A program made the translations under genes and the position numbers. This document shows, one piece after another, positions 1-9,312 of a DNA stretch of 57,778 bases (position 1 is its first letter; every line of letters begins with the position of its first letter). The notes below the pieces were generated by a model. That model saw only the letters and a program-made list of their open reading frames with translations. It ran no database searches and was not told the DNA's origin. Source of the stretch: Nocardia exalbida NBRC 100660. GTDB lineage: Bacteria; Actinomycetota; Actinomycetes; Mycobacteriales; Mycobacteriaceae. The stretch spans positions 1-57,778 of the forward strand of contig NZ_BAFZ01000049.1 of the NCBI RefSeq assembly GCF_000308575.1, given 5' to 3'.

Positions 1-1950
1 ATCGATGCGCAGCGCACCTCCCGGCAGGTGGCGTTCCAGTTCTACACCGACGCCATCGATGGGCTGAACCGTCTGTCCCTCGGTCTCGACCAGGCCGCCG
101 ACCCGGCGGTCCGGCACGGGCTGCAAGCGCTGCACGCGCTGGGCGAGGCGAAGGAGCAGACGGCCCGCGAACGCGGCTTCCTGAACGGCGTTTTCGCCTC
201 GGATGTCTTCGGGCCGGGCGAGTACGTGCAGTTCCTCGACATCCGGGCGGCCAAGCTGGCCGGTCTGGCCGCGTTCGCCCGCGACGCGACCCCGGCTCAA
301 CAGGCGCTTCTGGACGCCGTACTGGACGGTGCGGACGCAATCGCGGCCGCCGAGTCGGAGAACATCGCGATCGCCTCCAATGCCGGACCGATGGCACGAC
401 CGGTCGATCCGATCACCTGGTGGGCCCGGATGACCGCGGTCATCGACGAGCAGCGCACCGTACAACAGGCGGTCGGCGACGACGTCCGGCAGCGGGCGGA
501 GGCGCTGCGCCGCAACGCCGCCCTGATCCTCGGCGCGTTCGCGCTGGCCGCGCTGGCGGCGATCGCGGGAGAAGTGGCGCTGGTCGTCGCCGCGGTGCGC
601 GCGATCGTCCGGCCGCTGGCCACGCTGGCGGCGGACGCCGACGACGTGGCCGGCCGCCGACTGCCCGAGGTGATCTCCGCCTGGCGCGCCGGCGCCGACG
701 CCCGGCCGCCGGACCCGCCCGCCCCGGTGCGAGCGCCGCCGGGCGCGGGCATCGAGATCGCCGCCGTGGCCCGAGCGCTGGATCGCGTGCAGTCCACCGC
801 GTTCGACCTCGCGTCGGAGCAGGCGCTGGTGCGCCGCAACACCACCGAGTCGATGGTCAGCCTGGCCCGCCGTAGCCAGAACCTCGTGCGTCGCCAGCTC
901 GGTCTGATCAGCGAATTCGAGCGCGAAGAGCTCGATCCCAAGGCGCTGTCGAATCTGTTCGAACTCGACCATCTTGCCACCAGGATGCGCCGCAACGCCG
1001 AGAGCTTGCTCGTGCTGGTCGGCGAGGCCGGTCCGCGCAGCTGGGCCGGACCGATCCCGCTCAGCGACGTGATCCGCGCCGGCTTGTCCGAGGTCGACGA
1101 CTACCGCAGGGTGGTGCTGCGCCGGATGGACGATGTCCTGGTCGTGGGTGCCGTGGCGAGCGAACTGGCACACATGCTCGCCGAGCTGATCGAGAACGGG
1201 CTGGCGTTCTCCCCGCCGGATCTCGACGTGGAGATCTACGGGCGTGCCGGACCGAACGGATACCTGCTCGCGGTGGTCGACCACGGTGTCGGCATGCCTG
1301 CGGGCCACTTGGCCCAGGCCAACGCGCGACTGCGCGGCGAGCAGGATTTCATCGTCGCGCCGACCCGTAATCTCGGTCACTACGTGGTCGGCAGGCTCGC
1401 CGATCGGCTCGGCATCGCGGTCGAGTTGAGCGTGTCGCCGGTGAGCGGCATCGTCGCGCGCCTGACGCTGCCGCCGGGGATGCTCGAGACGGAGCAGGAA
1501 CAGTGCGACCCGCGTGAGCTCGCGCCGCGCTCCACCAGGCAGGGCGATTCCAGTTCGCCGATGGCGCGCCCCACTCGGACTGCCGGAGTTCACACCGCAC
1601 GATCCGAGCCCGCGACAAGCCTCGGCGCAGCCGAAACACTCCGCGCGGCAACGGGATCCGATGCGGACGAAGACGCCGTGCGGCGCACCGAGAACGGCCT
1701 GGTCAAACGCAACAAGAAAGCCCGCGCCGCCGCTACCGGCGTTCGTCCCGATCCGGTACCACGGCCGGAGCCCGCCCTCGCGGTCGAACGCTCACCCGAG
1801 CAGATCCGCGGCATGCTCTCGGCCTTCCGATCGGGCCATCAGCGTGGCGCGCCCGCGCGGCACGCCGCCGAACGTGACCACCGCCTGCCCGCGGCCGACT
1901 CGGCGCACGAACTCCAACCCGCAGCGACCATGACAGAGGAGATCCGGTGA
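1..1950 (+). CDS. cvnA: Conservon sensor histidine kinase (CvnA-type), 5'-truncated by the window edge
   Basis: The reading frame is open from base 1, so the true start lies outside the window; an internal GTG at 28 would give 640 residues. Counting from there, residues 1-160 form a helical extracellular region like the nitrate/nitrite-sensing (NIT) sensors of this family. A membrane segment follows at about 163-192, then a linker and a dimerisation helix with the sequence RRQLGLISEFE. The GHKL ATPase domain shows its N box (ELIENGLAFSPPD) and a G box (DHGVGMP). The last 140 residues are charged, Pro-rich and probably disordered. The stop overlaps the next gene by 4 bp, and the order kinase-roadblock-DUF742-GTPase is that of a Streptomyces-type conservon. 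It should be a membrane signal receptor acting with the downstream GTPase. The ligand is unknown. Confidence 0.93.
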   Translation: MDAQRTSRQVAFQFYTDAIDGLNRLSLGLDQAADPAVRHGLQALHALGEAKEQTARERGFLNGVFASDVFGPGEYVQFLDIRAAKLAGLAAFARDATPAQQALLDAVLDGADAIAAAESENIAIASNAGPMARPVDPITWWARMTAVIDEQRTVQQAVGDDVRQRAEALRRNAALILGAFALAALAAIAGEVALVVAAVRAIVRPLATLAADADDVAGRRLPEVISAWRAGADARPPDPPAPVRAPPGAGIEIAAVARALDRVQSTAFDLASEQALVRRNTTESMVSLARRSQNLVRRQLGLISEFEREELDPKALSNLFELDHLATRMRRNAESLLVLVGEAGPRSWAGPIPLSDVIRAGLSEVDDYRRVVLRRMDDVLVVGAVASELAHMLAELIENGLAFSPPDLDVEIYGRAGPNGYLLAVVDHGVGMPAGHLAQANARLRGEQDFIVAPTRNLGHYVVGRLADRLGIAVELSVSPVSGIVARLTLPPGMLETEQEQCDPRELAPRSTRQGDSSSPMARPTRTAGVHTARSEPATSLGAAETLRAATGSDADEDAVRRTENGLVKRNKKARAAATGVRPDPVPRPEPALAVERSPEQIRGMLSAFRSGHQRGAPARHAAERDHRLPAADSAHELQPAATMTEEIR

Positions 1951-2375
1951 CCACCCCCATATCGAGCGCCGACCAGCACACGTTCGACTGGCTGCTGGCC
2001 AACTTCGTCCGCGGCACCGACGGTGTGCGCGAGGCGGTCGCGGTCTCCTCGGACGGCTTGCTCATCGCCATGTCCGACGGCTTGGACCGTGCTTCTGCCG
2101 ACCGGCTCGCCGCCATGGTGTCCGGGCTGGTCGGGCTCGCCAGAAGCGCATCGCGCAGTTATTCCTTCGACGGGCTGAAGTTGATCATGATCGAGATGAA
2201 ACGCGGATTCCTCCTGGTGTCCGCCATGGGCAGCGGCAGCTGTCTCGGCGTGATCGCCGACAGCGGCTGCGATGTCGGACTGGTCGGCTACGAGATGGCG
2301 GTGCTCGCCGACCGTGCGGGTGCGCTGCTGGACCCCGCGCTCATCGCCGAGCTGCGCGAGTCGCTGCGGCGATGA
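1947..2375 (+). CDS. cvnB: Roadblock/LC7 domain protein (CvnB-type)
   Basis: This is a 142-residue single-domain protein of the roadblock/LC7 fold: an N-terminal helix (FDWLLANFVRGTDGVREAV), a strand pair with SSDGLLIAMSDG, and a C-terminal helix. In conservons this protein bridges kinase and GTPase and is thought to act as a regulator of the GTPase, like MglB for MglA. GTG at 1947 overlaps the kinase stop (GTGA), and the stop overlaps the next start (ATGA), so translation is probably coupled. Length is normal for the family. The sequence shows no enzymatic motif. Confidence 0.95.
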   Translation: MTTPISSADQHTFDWLLANFVRGTDGVREAVAVSSDGLLIAMSDGLDRASADRLAAMVSGLVGLARSASRSYSFDGLKLIMIEMKRGFLLVSAMGSGSCLGVIADSGCDVGLVGYEMAVLADRAGALLDPALIAELRESLRR

Positions 2376-2716
2376 GACACGAACCGGCTCCGGGCGACGA
2401 CCGATTCGTGCGTCCCTTCGTGGTCACCGCCGGACGCACCACACCGCTGTTGGACGGACTGCGCGTCGAGACGTTGGTGCGGGCCGAGCCCGCCGCGCTG
2501 TCCGCACCGCTGCGCTTCGAGCAGCGCACCCTCGTGCGCTTGTGTCAGCGGCCGCATTCCATCGCCGAGATCGGCACCGCGCTCGGCGTCCCGATCGGAG
2601 TCGCCAAGGTCGTCGTGAGCGACCTGGCCGCCACCGGACACGTGACCGTGCGCGCCGCCGATCAGCTCACCGCCGCCGCCATCGAGAGGATCAGGGACCT
2701 TGTCCGGGCACTCTGA
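2372..2716 (+). CDS. cvnC: DUF742 protein (CvnC-type)
   Basis: A 114-residue protein with the DUF742 hallmarks. It has an N-terminal RPFVVTAGRT segment, a central helix-turn-helix-like part (SIAEIGTALGVPIGVAKVVVSDL) and a basic C-terminal tail. The winged-helix shape suggests a protein- or DNA-binding adaptor, but DUF742 proteins have no settled biochemical activity. It overlaps the roadblock gene by 4 bp and the GTPase frame by up to 17 bp. The overlap with both neighbours makes it part of one transcription unit. Confidence 0.94.
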   Translation: MRHEPAPGDDRFVRPFVVTAGRTTPLLDGLRVETLVRAEPAALSAPLRFEQRTLVRLCQRPHSIAEIGTALGVPIGVAKVVVSDLAATGHVTVRAADQLTAAAIERIRDLVRAL

Positions 2717-3302
2717 CACACGCACGCCTGCCATGCCGTCCTCGGTGAAAATCGTGGTCAGCGGCGGATTCGGCGTCGGGAAGACGACGTTCATCGGGGC
2801 CATCTCGGAAATCGAGCCCCTGGTGACCGAGGCGGCGATGACCGAGGTGGCGGTCGGCGTGGACGACGCGGGGCACGGGGCGGACAAGACACAGACCACC
2901 GTCGCACTCGACTTCGGGCGCATCACCCTGGACAGCGCACTGCTGCTGTACCTGTTCGGCACGCCGGGCCAGGACCGTTTCGTCTTCCTATGGGACGACC
3001 TGGTCGACGGCGCGCTGGGTGCGGTGATCGTGGTGGACACCAGCCGTGTCGACGACTGCTATCCGGTGCTGGACTACTTCGAGGCGCGCGGCACGCCCTT
3101 CGTCGTGGCGGTCAACCGCTTCGACGGCGGCACCCGTTTCGCTCTCGACGAGGTCCGTGAGGCACTCGAACTCGAGACCTGGATCCCGGTGCTGGAATGC
3201 GATGCCAGACGACGTGATTCGGTGAAGCAGGTGCTGGTGTCGCTGCTCGAACAGGTCCTGTCGCACCGTGCGGATCACCTCACCGCCCGAGACGCGGGCT
3301 GA
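2700..3302 (+). CDS. cvnD: Conservon GTPase (CvnD-type)
   Basis: A small Ras/MglA-like GTPase. The P-loop is GGFGVGKTT, the switch II/G3 region is FGTPGQDRF and the G4 motif is NRFD in place of NKxD. TTG at 2700 overlaps DUF742 by 17 bp; ATG at 2733 (MPSSVKIVV) places the P-loop near the N-terminus and is also possible. The protein should cycle between GTP and GDP forms near the membrane and pass on the signal from the kinase/roadblock pair. The catalytic Gln of switch II is present in the TPGQ form usual for conservon GTPases. It is the last gene of the operon, followed by 114 bp of non-coding DNA. Confidence 0.95.
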   Translation: MSGHSDTRTPAMPSSVKIVVSGGFGVGKTTFIGAISEIEPLVTEAAMTEVAVGVDDAGHGADKTQTTVALDFGRITLDSALLLYLFGTPGQDRFVFLWDDLVDGALGAVIVVDTSRVDDCYPVLDYFEARGTPFVVAVNRFDGGTRFALDEVREALELETWIPVLECDARRRDSVKQVLVSLLEQVLSHRADHLTARDAG

Positions 3303-3416
3303 GGTAGGGGTCGAGGGGCCCGGCTGCGACAGCACGCCGGCGCCCGCCGATGAATTCGCCGCGCGTGCGTCGTCTGTTCTGTTGCCCGACCCTGACGAAA
3401 TACAAGGAGCAGCAGC

Positions 3417-3836
3417 ATGAGCAACGGCGCGGATCTCGCCCTCACCCACATCGGCGTCCTGGTCGCCGACCAGGACAAGGCCCTGGAGTTCTACCGCGAC
3501 GTGATCGGCCTCGAGGTACGGGCCGACATGCCGTTCGCCGGTGGGCGCTGGGTGACCGTCGGCCCGGCGAAGCAACCGGGCCTCGAGTTCATCCTGGAGA
3601 CCCCGGAGATGGTGCCGGACGAGGCGGCCGGCGCGGCGGCGCGGGCACGGCTGGCCAACGGCGCGCAGGGCACGCTGATCTTCACCACCGACGACGTGGA
3701 CGCCACCTTCGCCCAGCTGCGTGACGCCGGTGTCGAGGTGACGCAGGAGCCGATCTCCCAGCCGTACGGCGTGCGCGACTGCGGTTTCCGCGACCCGTGG
3801 GGCAATCATCTGCGCTTCTCCCAGCTGCCCGGCTGA
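3417..3836 (+). CDS. VOC (glyoxalase/bleomycin-resistance) family protein
   Basis: A 139-residue protein with two beta-alpha-beta-beta-beta repeats typical of the vicinal oxygen chelate superfamily. The first starts at THIGVLVADQDKALEFYRDV and the second at GTLIFTTDDVDATFAQL, ending in FRDPWGNHLRFSQ. Metal-ligand candidates are His11 in THIG and the Glu/His residues of the second repeat. It could be a metal-dependent lyase or dioxygenase, or a binding protein; the substrate cannot be read from sequence. A good ribosome site (AAGGAG, 3403-3408) sits 8 nt before ATG 3417. It is probably transcribed alone. Confidence 0.88.
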   Translation: MSNGADLALTHIGVLVADQDKALEFYRDVIGLEVRADMPFAGGRWVTVGPAKQPGLEFILETPEMVPDEAAGAAARARLANGAQGTLIFTTDDVDATFAQLRDAGVEVTQEPISQPYGVRDCGFRDPWGNHLRFSQLPG

Positions 3837-3890
3837 GCTGATCGCGGCCGGTGTGGGCCGCGTCGCATACCCGCGCGGCCCGGAGGGCAA

Positions 3891-3896
3891 TACTGT
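3891..3896 (+). promoter_or_regulatory. -10 box of a leaderless promoter for ppc
   Basis: TACTGT lies 6 nt before the ATG at 3903 and there is no Shine-Dalgarno sequence. The transcript would begin at or within a base of the start codon, as in many actinobacterial genes. Confidence 0.55.
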
Positions 3897-3902
3897 CTGA
3901 TC

Positions 3903-6674
3903 ATGGGCGAATCGATGAGCGAGATCGAACAGGACGCCATCCGGCCGCTGCGCGACGACATCCGTTTCCTCGGCGGCGTACTCGGCGACACCATTCGCGA
4001 CCACGAGGGTCCGGAGGTCTTCGACCTCATCGAGCGGGTGCGCATCGAGGCGTTCCGGGTGCGACGCGAGGAGGTCGAGCGCAGCGCCGTCGCGGAGATG
4101 CTCGACGGTGTGGACATCGCGGTCGCCCTGCCGCTCATCCGCGCGTTCAGCTACTTCGTGCTGCTGGCCAATCTGGCCGAGGACATCCAACGCGACCGCC
4201 GCCGCGCCGCGCACGAGGCGGCGGGCGAACCGCCACAGGACTCGTCGCTGGCGGCCACCTACCGCAAACTGGACGCGGCGGCGCTCGACGGATCGCGGGT
4301 CGCGGAGCTGCTGGCCGACGCGCTGGTGTCGCCGGTGATCACCGCGCACCCGACCGAAACGCGCCGCCGCACCGTGTTCGACGCGCAGGCCCGGATCACC
4401 GAGTTGATGCGCCTGCGCTTGCGCTACGCCGAGAACGAGCGTGAGCGGGCCGACCTCGAACTGCGGATCCGCCGTCAGGTGCTGAGCCTGTGGCGTACCG
4501 CGCTGATCCGCCTGGCCCGCTTGCGCATCCAGGACGAGATCTCGGTGGGTCTGCGCTACTACGACCTCACCCTGTTCGACGTGATCCCGGCGATCAACGC
4601 CGAAGTGCGCGCCGCGCTTCGCTCGCGCTGGCCGGGCGTCGAGTTGCTGCCGCGCCCGATGCTGCGTCCCGGCTCGTGGATCGGCGGCGACCGGGACGGG
4701 AACCCGTACGTCACCGCCGATGTGGTGCGTCAGGCCGCTTTCCGCGCCGCGGGCGTCGCGTTCGAGCGCTACCTGCGCGAGCTGGTGGAACTGGAGAAGA
4801 CGCTGTCGCTGTCGGCCCGGCTGGTCACCGTGACGCCCGAGGTCGCCGCGCTGGCCGAGACGGGATACCCCGATCCGGCGGCGCATGCCGACGAGCCGTA
4901 TCGCCGGGCGCTGCACCACGTCCGGGCCCGGCTGACCGCCACCGCGCAGGCGGCGCTCGGCGAGGTTCCGCCGAACGGCCTGGATGCCGGTGCGCGGCCC
5001 TATCCGACTCCGCAGGCGGTGCTGGACGACCTGGACGCGATAGACGCCTCGCTGCGGGGCAGCGGTGACGGCTTGCTCGCCGACGATCGCCTCGCCGCGT
5101 TGCGTCACGCCATCGAGACCTTCGGCTTCCACCTACAGAGTCTGGACCTGCGGCAGAACTCCGAAGTGCACGAGCAGGTCGTCGCCGAACTGCTGGCCTG
5201 GGCGGGGGTCCACCCCGACTACGCGAGCCTGCCGGAGGAGCGCCGGGTGGAACTGCTGGCCGCCGAGCTGCGCACCCGCCGCCCGCTGCTCGGCCCGCAC
5301 GCGCGGCTGAGCGAGTCGGCCGCCAAAGAACTCGGCATCGTGCGCGCCGCGCGGGATGTGGTGGACACGCTCGGCGCGGCCGCGGTGCCGAACTACATCA
5401 TCAGCATGTGCACTTCGGTCAGCGATCTGCTCGAGGCGGCCCTGCTGCTCAAGGAAGGCGGGCTGCTCGACCCGGGGGAGCCGGACGGGCCGCCCAGCTG
5501 CCCGGTGGGCATCGTCCCGCTGTTCGAGACCATCGAGGACCTGGGCGCGGGGGCGGCGACACTGTCCGCGGCGCTGGAGGTGGGGGTCTATCGCGATCTG
5601 GTCGCCGCGCAAGGCATGCGCCAAGAGGTGATGCTCGGCTATTCCGACTCCAACAAGGACGGCGGATACCTCGCGGCGAACTGGGCGCTGTACCGGGCCG
5701 AGCTGGATCTGATCGAGGTCGCCCGCAAGACCGGGATCCGGCTGCGGCTGTTCCACGGCCGCGGCGGCACGGTAGGCCGCGGCGGCGGCCGCAGCTACGA
5801 CGCGATCCTCGCCCAGCCTGCCGGGGCGGTGCGCGGCTCGCTGCGGCTCACCGAGCAGGGCGAGGTGATCGCCGCGAAATACGCCGAACCCGGTAGCGCG
5901 CACCGCAATCTGGAGTCGCTGATCGCGGGCACCCTGGAATCGACCCTGCTGGACGTGGAGGGCCTCGGCGCCGACGCCGAGCCGTCCTACGGGATCATGG
6001 ACGATCTCGCGGCCCGCGCCCGCGCCGCCTACGCGCGGCTGGTGCACGAAACCCCCGGATTCGTCGAATATTTCCGGCAGTCCACGCCGGTCGCCGAGGT
6101 GGGGGACCTGAACATCGGCAGCAGGCCCGCTTCGCGCAAGCCGACGAATTCGGTCGCGGACCTGCGGGCCATCCCGTGGGTGATGTCCTGGAGTCAGGCG
6201 CGGGTGATGCTGCCGGGCTGGTACGGCACCGGCGCCGCCCTGGAGGAGTGGATCGGCGGCGACCCGCAACGCCTGGCCACCTTGGCGGACCTGTACCGGC
6301 GCTGGCCGTTCTTCCGCACGGTGCTGTCCAACCTGGCCCAGGTGATGGCCAAGAGCGATCTCGACATCGCCGCGCGCTACGCCGAACTCGTGGACGACGT
6401 GGCGTTGCGCGAGCAGATCTTCGGCATGATCCGCGACGAGCACGCCCGCACCGTCCGCATGCACGCCGCGATCACCGGCAACGATCACCTGCTGGCCGAC
6501 AACCCGTCGCTGGCGGAGTCCATCCACAACCGCTTCCCCTACCTGGAACCGCTCAACCAGATGCAGGTGCAGCTGCTGCGCCGCCTGCGCGCCGGGGACG
6601 ATTCCGAACTGGTGAAACGCGGGATCCTGCTGACCATGAACGGTCTGGCCACCGCGCTGCGCAACTCGGGCTGA
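3903..6674 (+). CDS. ppc: Phosphoenolpyruvate carboxylase
   Basis: This 923-residue enzyme carboxylates PEP with bicarbonate to give oxaloacetate, refilling the TCA cycle. Its full length matches bacterial PEPC. Catalytic landmarks are all present: the His motif [25 protein letters not shown], the loop [32 protein letters not shown] and the [10 protein letters not shown] segment. The C-terminus is RNSG, a variant of the usual xNTG end that sits in the active site. ATG 3903 is preferred because a -10 box sits at leaderless distance; an internal ATG at 3915 is possible. It precedes the PLP-enzyme gene by 32 bp on the same strand. Confidence 0.98.
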   Translation: MGESMSEIEQDAIRPLRDDIRFLGGVLGDTIRDHEGPEVFDLIERVRIEAFRVRREEVERSAVAEMLDGVDIAVALPLIRAFSYFVLLANLAEDIQRDRRRAAHEAAGEPPQDSSLAATYRKLDAAALDGSRVAELLADALVSPVITAHPTETRRRTVFDAQARITELMRLRLRYAENERERADLELRIRRQVLSLWRTALIRLARLRIQDEISVGLRYYDLTLFDVIPAINAEVRAALRSRWPGVELLPRPMLRPGSWIGGDRDGNPYVTADVVRQAAFRAAGVAFERYLRELVELEKTLSLSARLVTVTPEVAALAETGYPDPAAHADEPYRRALHHVRARLTATAQAALGEVPPNGLDAGARPYPTPQAVLDDLDAIDASLRGSGDGLLADDRLAALRHAIETFGFHLQSLDLRQNSEVHEQVVAELLAWAGVHPDYASLPEERRVELLAAELRTRRPLLGPHARLSESAAKELGIVRAARDVVDTLGAAAVPNYIISMCTSVSDLLEAALLLKEGGLLDPGEPDGPPSCPVGIVPLFETIEDLGAGAATLSAALEVGVYRDLVAAQGMRQEVMLGYSDSNKDGGYLAANWALYRAELDLIEVARKTGIRLRLFHGRGGTVGRGGGRSYDAILAQPAGAVRGSLRLTEQGEVIAAKYAEPGSAHRNLESLIAGTLESTLLDVEGLGADAEPSYGIMDDLAARARAAYARLVHETPGFVEYFRQSTPVAEVGDLNIGSRPASRKPTNSVADLRAIPWVMSWSQARVMLPGWYGTGAALEEWIGGDPQRLATLADLYRRWPFFRTVLSNLAQVMAKSDLDIAARYAELVDDVALREQIFGMIRDEHARTVRMHAAITGNDHLLADNPSLAESIHNRFPYLEPLNQMQVQLLRRLRAGDDSELVKRGILLTMNGLATALRNSG

Positions 6675-6706
6675 GCCGCCGAGGCCCCGGGCCGGGAAGG
6701 AATGTC

Positions 6707-8008
6707 GTGTCGATCGATGAAGCCGCCGTCGCGGCGCTCGCGGACCGCCGGATCGGTCCCGAGCACAAGGGCATGCCACCCGAATCCTGGGGGCTGACCG
6801 TCCGGGAATTCCGCACCGGCGCTGTGCCGCTCGACTCGCTGGAGACGCCGGTGCTCACCGTCGACCGCGCGGCCTTGCGGACGAACATCGCGGTCATGGC
6901 CGACTGGGTGCGCGCGGCCGGTGTGCGGTTGGCGCCGCACGGCAAGACCACGATGGCGCCACAGGTGTGGGCCGACCAGCTGGCGGCGGGCTCGTGGGGC
7001 ATCACACTGGCCACCATCTGGCAGACCCAGGTGGCGCGATCGTTCGGCGTCGCCCGGGTGCTGCTGGCCAACGCGCTGGTCGATCCGGTCGGATTGCGCT
7101 GGGTCGCGGCGGAATCGGCGCGCGACCCGTCCTTCGAGTTCGTCTGCTGGGCCGACAGCGTCGAGACGGTCGCGCTGATGGACGCGCACCTGCGCACCGC
7201 ACCGGAGTCGGCGCGGATCCGGGTGCTGGTGGAACTCGGCGGCCCGCACGGCCGAACCGGTGCGCGCACGGTGGAACAGGCACATGCCGTGGCGCGGGCG
7301 ATCGGCGCGGCGTCCCGGCTGACGCTCGCCGGCGTCGGTGGTTACGAGGGCGCGCTCGCCCACGACCGCACCGCGAGCGGCGTGCGCGCGGTGCGCGACT
7401 ACCTCGGCGAACTCGCCCGTCTGCACCGGGAACTCCTCGCGGCGGGGCGATACCGCGGTCCGGCCGTCGTCACCGCCGGTGGCAGCGCCTACCCGGAGCT
7501 GGCGCTCGAATACCTCGCCCCGCTGTCCGACGAGCAGGGCGGGCAGGGTGTCGCGACGACGGTCGTCCTGCGCTCGGGTGCGTACGTCATCCACGACGAC
7601 GGCTTCTACGCGAGCATGTCGCCGCTGGCGGCCCCCGGATGCGCGCGGCCGTTGCGCTCGGCGATGCACGGCTGGGCCCGCACCCTCTCGCGCCCTGAGC
7701 CGAAGCTCGCCCTGCTGGACGCGGGCAAACGCGATCTGCCTTTCGACGAGGGGCTGCCGATTCCGCAACGCGTCGCGGGGCCCGCGGGCGGTGCGCTGGA
7801 CGCGGGCGCGACGGTCTCCGCGCTCAACGACCAGCACGCCTTCCTCCGGCTTCCGGTCGGCGCCGCGGAGTTGCCCGTCGGGTCGGTCGTGCGGCTCGGG
7901 CTGTCGCACCCGTGCACCGCCTTCGACAAATGGCGCCTGATCCCGGTGATCGACGACGCCGACGCCCGGACGCCCCGGGTGGTCGATCTGCTGCACACGT
8001 TCTTCTAG
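6707..8008 (+). CDS. PLP-dependent amino acid deaminase/aldolase-like protein (alanine racemase N-terminal fold)
   Basis: A 433-residue protein of the D-serine dehydratase / D-threonine aldolase-like fold type III group. The N-terminal barrel starts with ETPVLTVDRAALRTNI and the PLP lysine is in APHGKTTMAPQ. The C-terminal metal-binding region includes LGLSHPCTAFDKW, where His and Cys are the usual zinc ligands in D-serine dehydratases. GTG 6707 is chosen because GGAAGG (6695-6700) lies 6 nt upstream; the frame is open further upstream only as a shadow of ppc. It should cleave or deaminate a D-amino acid or beta-hydroxy amino acid. The substrate is not determined here. Confidence 0.87.
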   Translation: MSIDEAAVAALADRRIGPEHKGMPPESWGLTVREFRTGAVPLDSLETPVLTVDRAALRTNIAVMADWVRAAGVRLAPHGKTTMAPQVWADQLAAGSWGITLATIWQTQVARSFGVARVLLANALVDPVGLRWVAAESARDPSFEFVCWADSVETVALMDAHLRTAPESARIRVLVELGGPHGRTGARTVEQAHAVARAIGAASRLTLAGVGGYEGALAHDRTASGVRAVRDYLGELARLHRELLAAGRYRGPAVVTAGGSAYPELALEYLAPLSDEQGGQGVATTVVLRSGAYVIHDDGFYASMSPLAAPGCARPLRSAMHGWARTLSRPEPKLALLDAGKRDLPFDEGLPIPQRVAGPAGGALDAGATVSALNDQHAFLRLPVGAAELPVGSVVRLGLSHPCTAFDKWRLIPVIDDADARTPRVVDLLHTFF

Positions 8009-8051
8009 GGCGAGGCGGTTTCCCGGTATACGAGAAGCTTCGGCCCCAGCG

Positions 8052-8276
8052 ATGCCGGGCGCTCGCGCCGGACGGTGGCTGACCAGGATGGACGCCGAGG
8101 CGATCCGGGCTCGGTACGGTAGCCCGGTCGTGCTGCACCGCGCCGACCTGGTGCACATCCTGCGCTCCGCGATACCGGCGGCGGCGCTGCGCACCGGCGT
8201 CATGCCTTTGGTGCGGGCGGTCGCCGGCTCGGTGCAACTCGGATCGCTCGCCGCCGTCCTGGATCGGCGCGGCTAG
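8052..8276 (+). pseudogene. Remnant resembling an FAD-dependent monooxygenase
   Basis: A 74-codon frame whose middle (ARYGSPVVLHRADLVHIL, then RSAIPAAALRTGV) resembles the segment of FAD-dependent hydroxylases just after the N-terminal FAD site. It is then joined directly to an unrelated-looking tail ending DRRG. The Rossmann GxGxxG and the GD motif are absent, so it cannot be a working enzyme. Its 3' end overlaps the last 4 bp of the convergent WYL regulator gene. The reading as a deletion relic is inference; a novel short protein is the alternative, but there is no clear ribosome site. Confidence 0.4.
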
Positions 8277-9250
8277 CCGGTGGGCTCGCCGCGGTAGTCG
8301 CGCACGGCGCGCACGCAGCGGGCGGCCTGGGCGCGCAGCGCCTCGACGAGTTCCGGTGGGCCGTCGAGCAGGGTGAAGTCGAGATCGACCGAGGTGATCA
8401 TCCACACCAGCTGCTCCGGCGACTCGCTGCCGACGTGCAGGCGGCAGCTGTGCTCGTCGACGGCTTCCAGGACGCCGGTGCCCGGCCACACGCGATCGGC
8501 GGCGTCATCGGCCGAGCGGTGCAGGAGCACCGTCGCCTGATGCGGCCACGCACGGGTCGACAACCGCATCGAAAGATACGCCGCGACATCGCCTTCCGGC
8601 GGCTCGCGCGGTGCGAAGCGGGGGCCGGTCGGAATCCGCGGGGTGATCCGGTCCGCCCGGAAAGTGCGCCAGTCGGTGCGTTCCACGTCCCAGGCGACCA
8701 GGTACCAGTGCCTGCTGAAGTGCACGAGGGTGTGCGGCTCGACGGTGCGCAGGCCCAGTGCTCCGTTGTGCGCGCGATAGTCGAACCGCAGCCGTTCGTG
8801 GCGCTGACACGCCTCGGCGATGGCCATGAGCGTGTCCGGATGGACCTCGGGCACCGGCGCCGCGACGCGCAGGGTGACGCCGCGCAGCGTGCGGACCCGG
8901 TGGCGCAACCGGGGCGGCAGTACCTGCTCCAGCTTGCTCAGTGCGCGCAGTGACGCCTCCTCGAGTCCGGTCACGCTGCCACCGGCGGCGCTGCGCAGCC
9001 CGACCGCCACCGCGACCGCTTCGTCGTCGTCCAACAGCAGCGGTGGCAATGCGGCGCCCGCGCCGAGCCGGTATCCCGCGGCGCCCCGCGTGGCATGCAC
9101 CGGATAGCCGAGTTCGCGCAGCCGATCGATGTCACGGCGAACGGTTCGACCGGTGACGCCGAGTCGTGCGGCCAGTTCGGCGCCGGTCCAGTCGGGACGG
9201 GTCTGCAACAGAGTCAGCAGGGCGAGCAGGCGAGCCGACGTTTCCAGCAT
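8273..9250 (-). CDS. YafY-type transcriptional regulator (HTH + WYL domain)
   Basis: A 325-residue regulator. The N-terminal winged helix-turn-helix runs LLALLTLLQTRPDWTGAELA, then ARLGVTGRTVRRDIDRLREL. A WYL domain follows at about residues 140-310, with HFSRHWYLVAWDVERTDWRTF carrying its aromatic ligand-sensing residues. It is transcribed away from the epoxide hydrolase at 9313, so it probably controls that gene and itself. ATG 9250 is favoured because a CATTCT box lies 6 nt upstream at leaderless distance; GTG at 9253 is one codon longer. WYL regulators sense small ligands or nucleic acid; the effector is unknown. Confidence 0.92.
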   Translation of the reverse strand: MLETSARLLALLTLLQTRPDWTGAELAARLGVTGRTVRRDIDRLRELGYPVHATRGAAGYRLGAGAALPPLLLDDDEAVAVAVGLRSAAGGSVTGLEEASLRALSKLEQVLPPRLRHRVRTLRGVTLRVAAPVPEVHPDTLMAIAEACQRHERLRFDYRAHNGALGLRTVEPHTLVHFSRHWYLVAWDVERTDWRTFRADRITPRIPTGPRFAPREPPEGDVAAYLSMRLSTRAWPHQATVLLHRSADDAADRVWPGTGVLEAVDEHSCRLHVGSESPEQLVWMITSVDLDFTLLDGPPELVEALRAQAARCVRAVRDYRGEPTG

Positions 9251-9271
9251 CACACCAGAATGCCGGAAAGA

Positions 9272-9290
9272 TAGGAACGATCCCGTCCTA
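9272..9290. promoter_or_regulatory. Possible operator between WYL regulator and epoxide hydrolase
   Basis: TAGGA (9272-9276) and TCCTA (9286-9290) form an inverted repeat spaced by 9 bp. They sit in the middle of the 62-bp divergent intergenic region, between both start sites. Short arms make this tentative. Confidence 0.3.
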
Positions 9291-9299
9291 AGCGCTTCC

Positions 9300-9305
9300 T
9301 ACCGT
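9300..9305 (+). promoter_or_regulatory. -10 box of a leaderless promoter for the epoxide hydrolase
   Basis: TACCGT lies 7 nt before ATG 9313. The alternative GTG at 9304 falls inside this box, which argues for ATG 9313 as the real start. Confidence 0.5.
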
Positions 9306-9312
9306 GGCCGAC

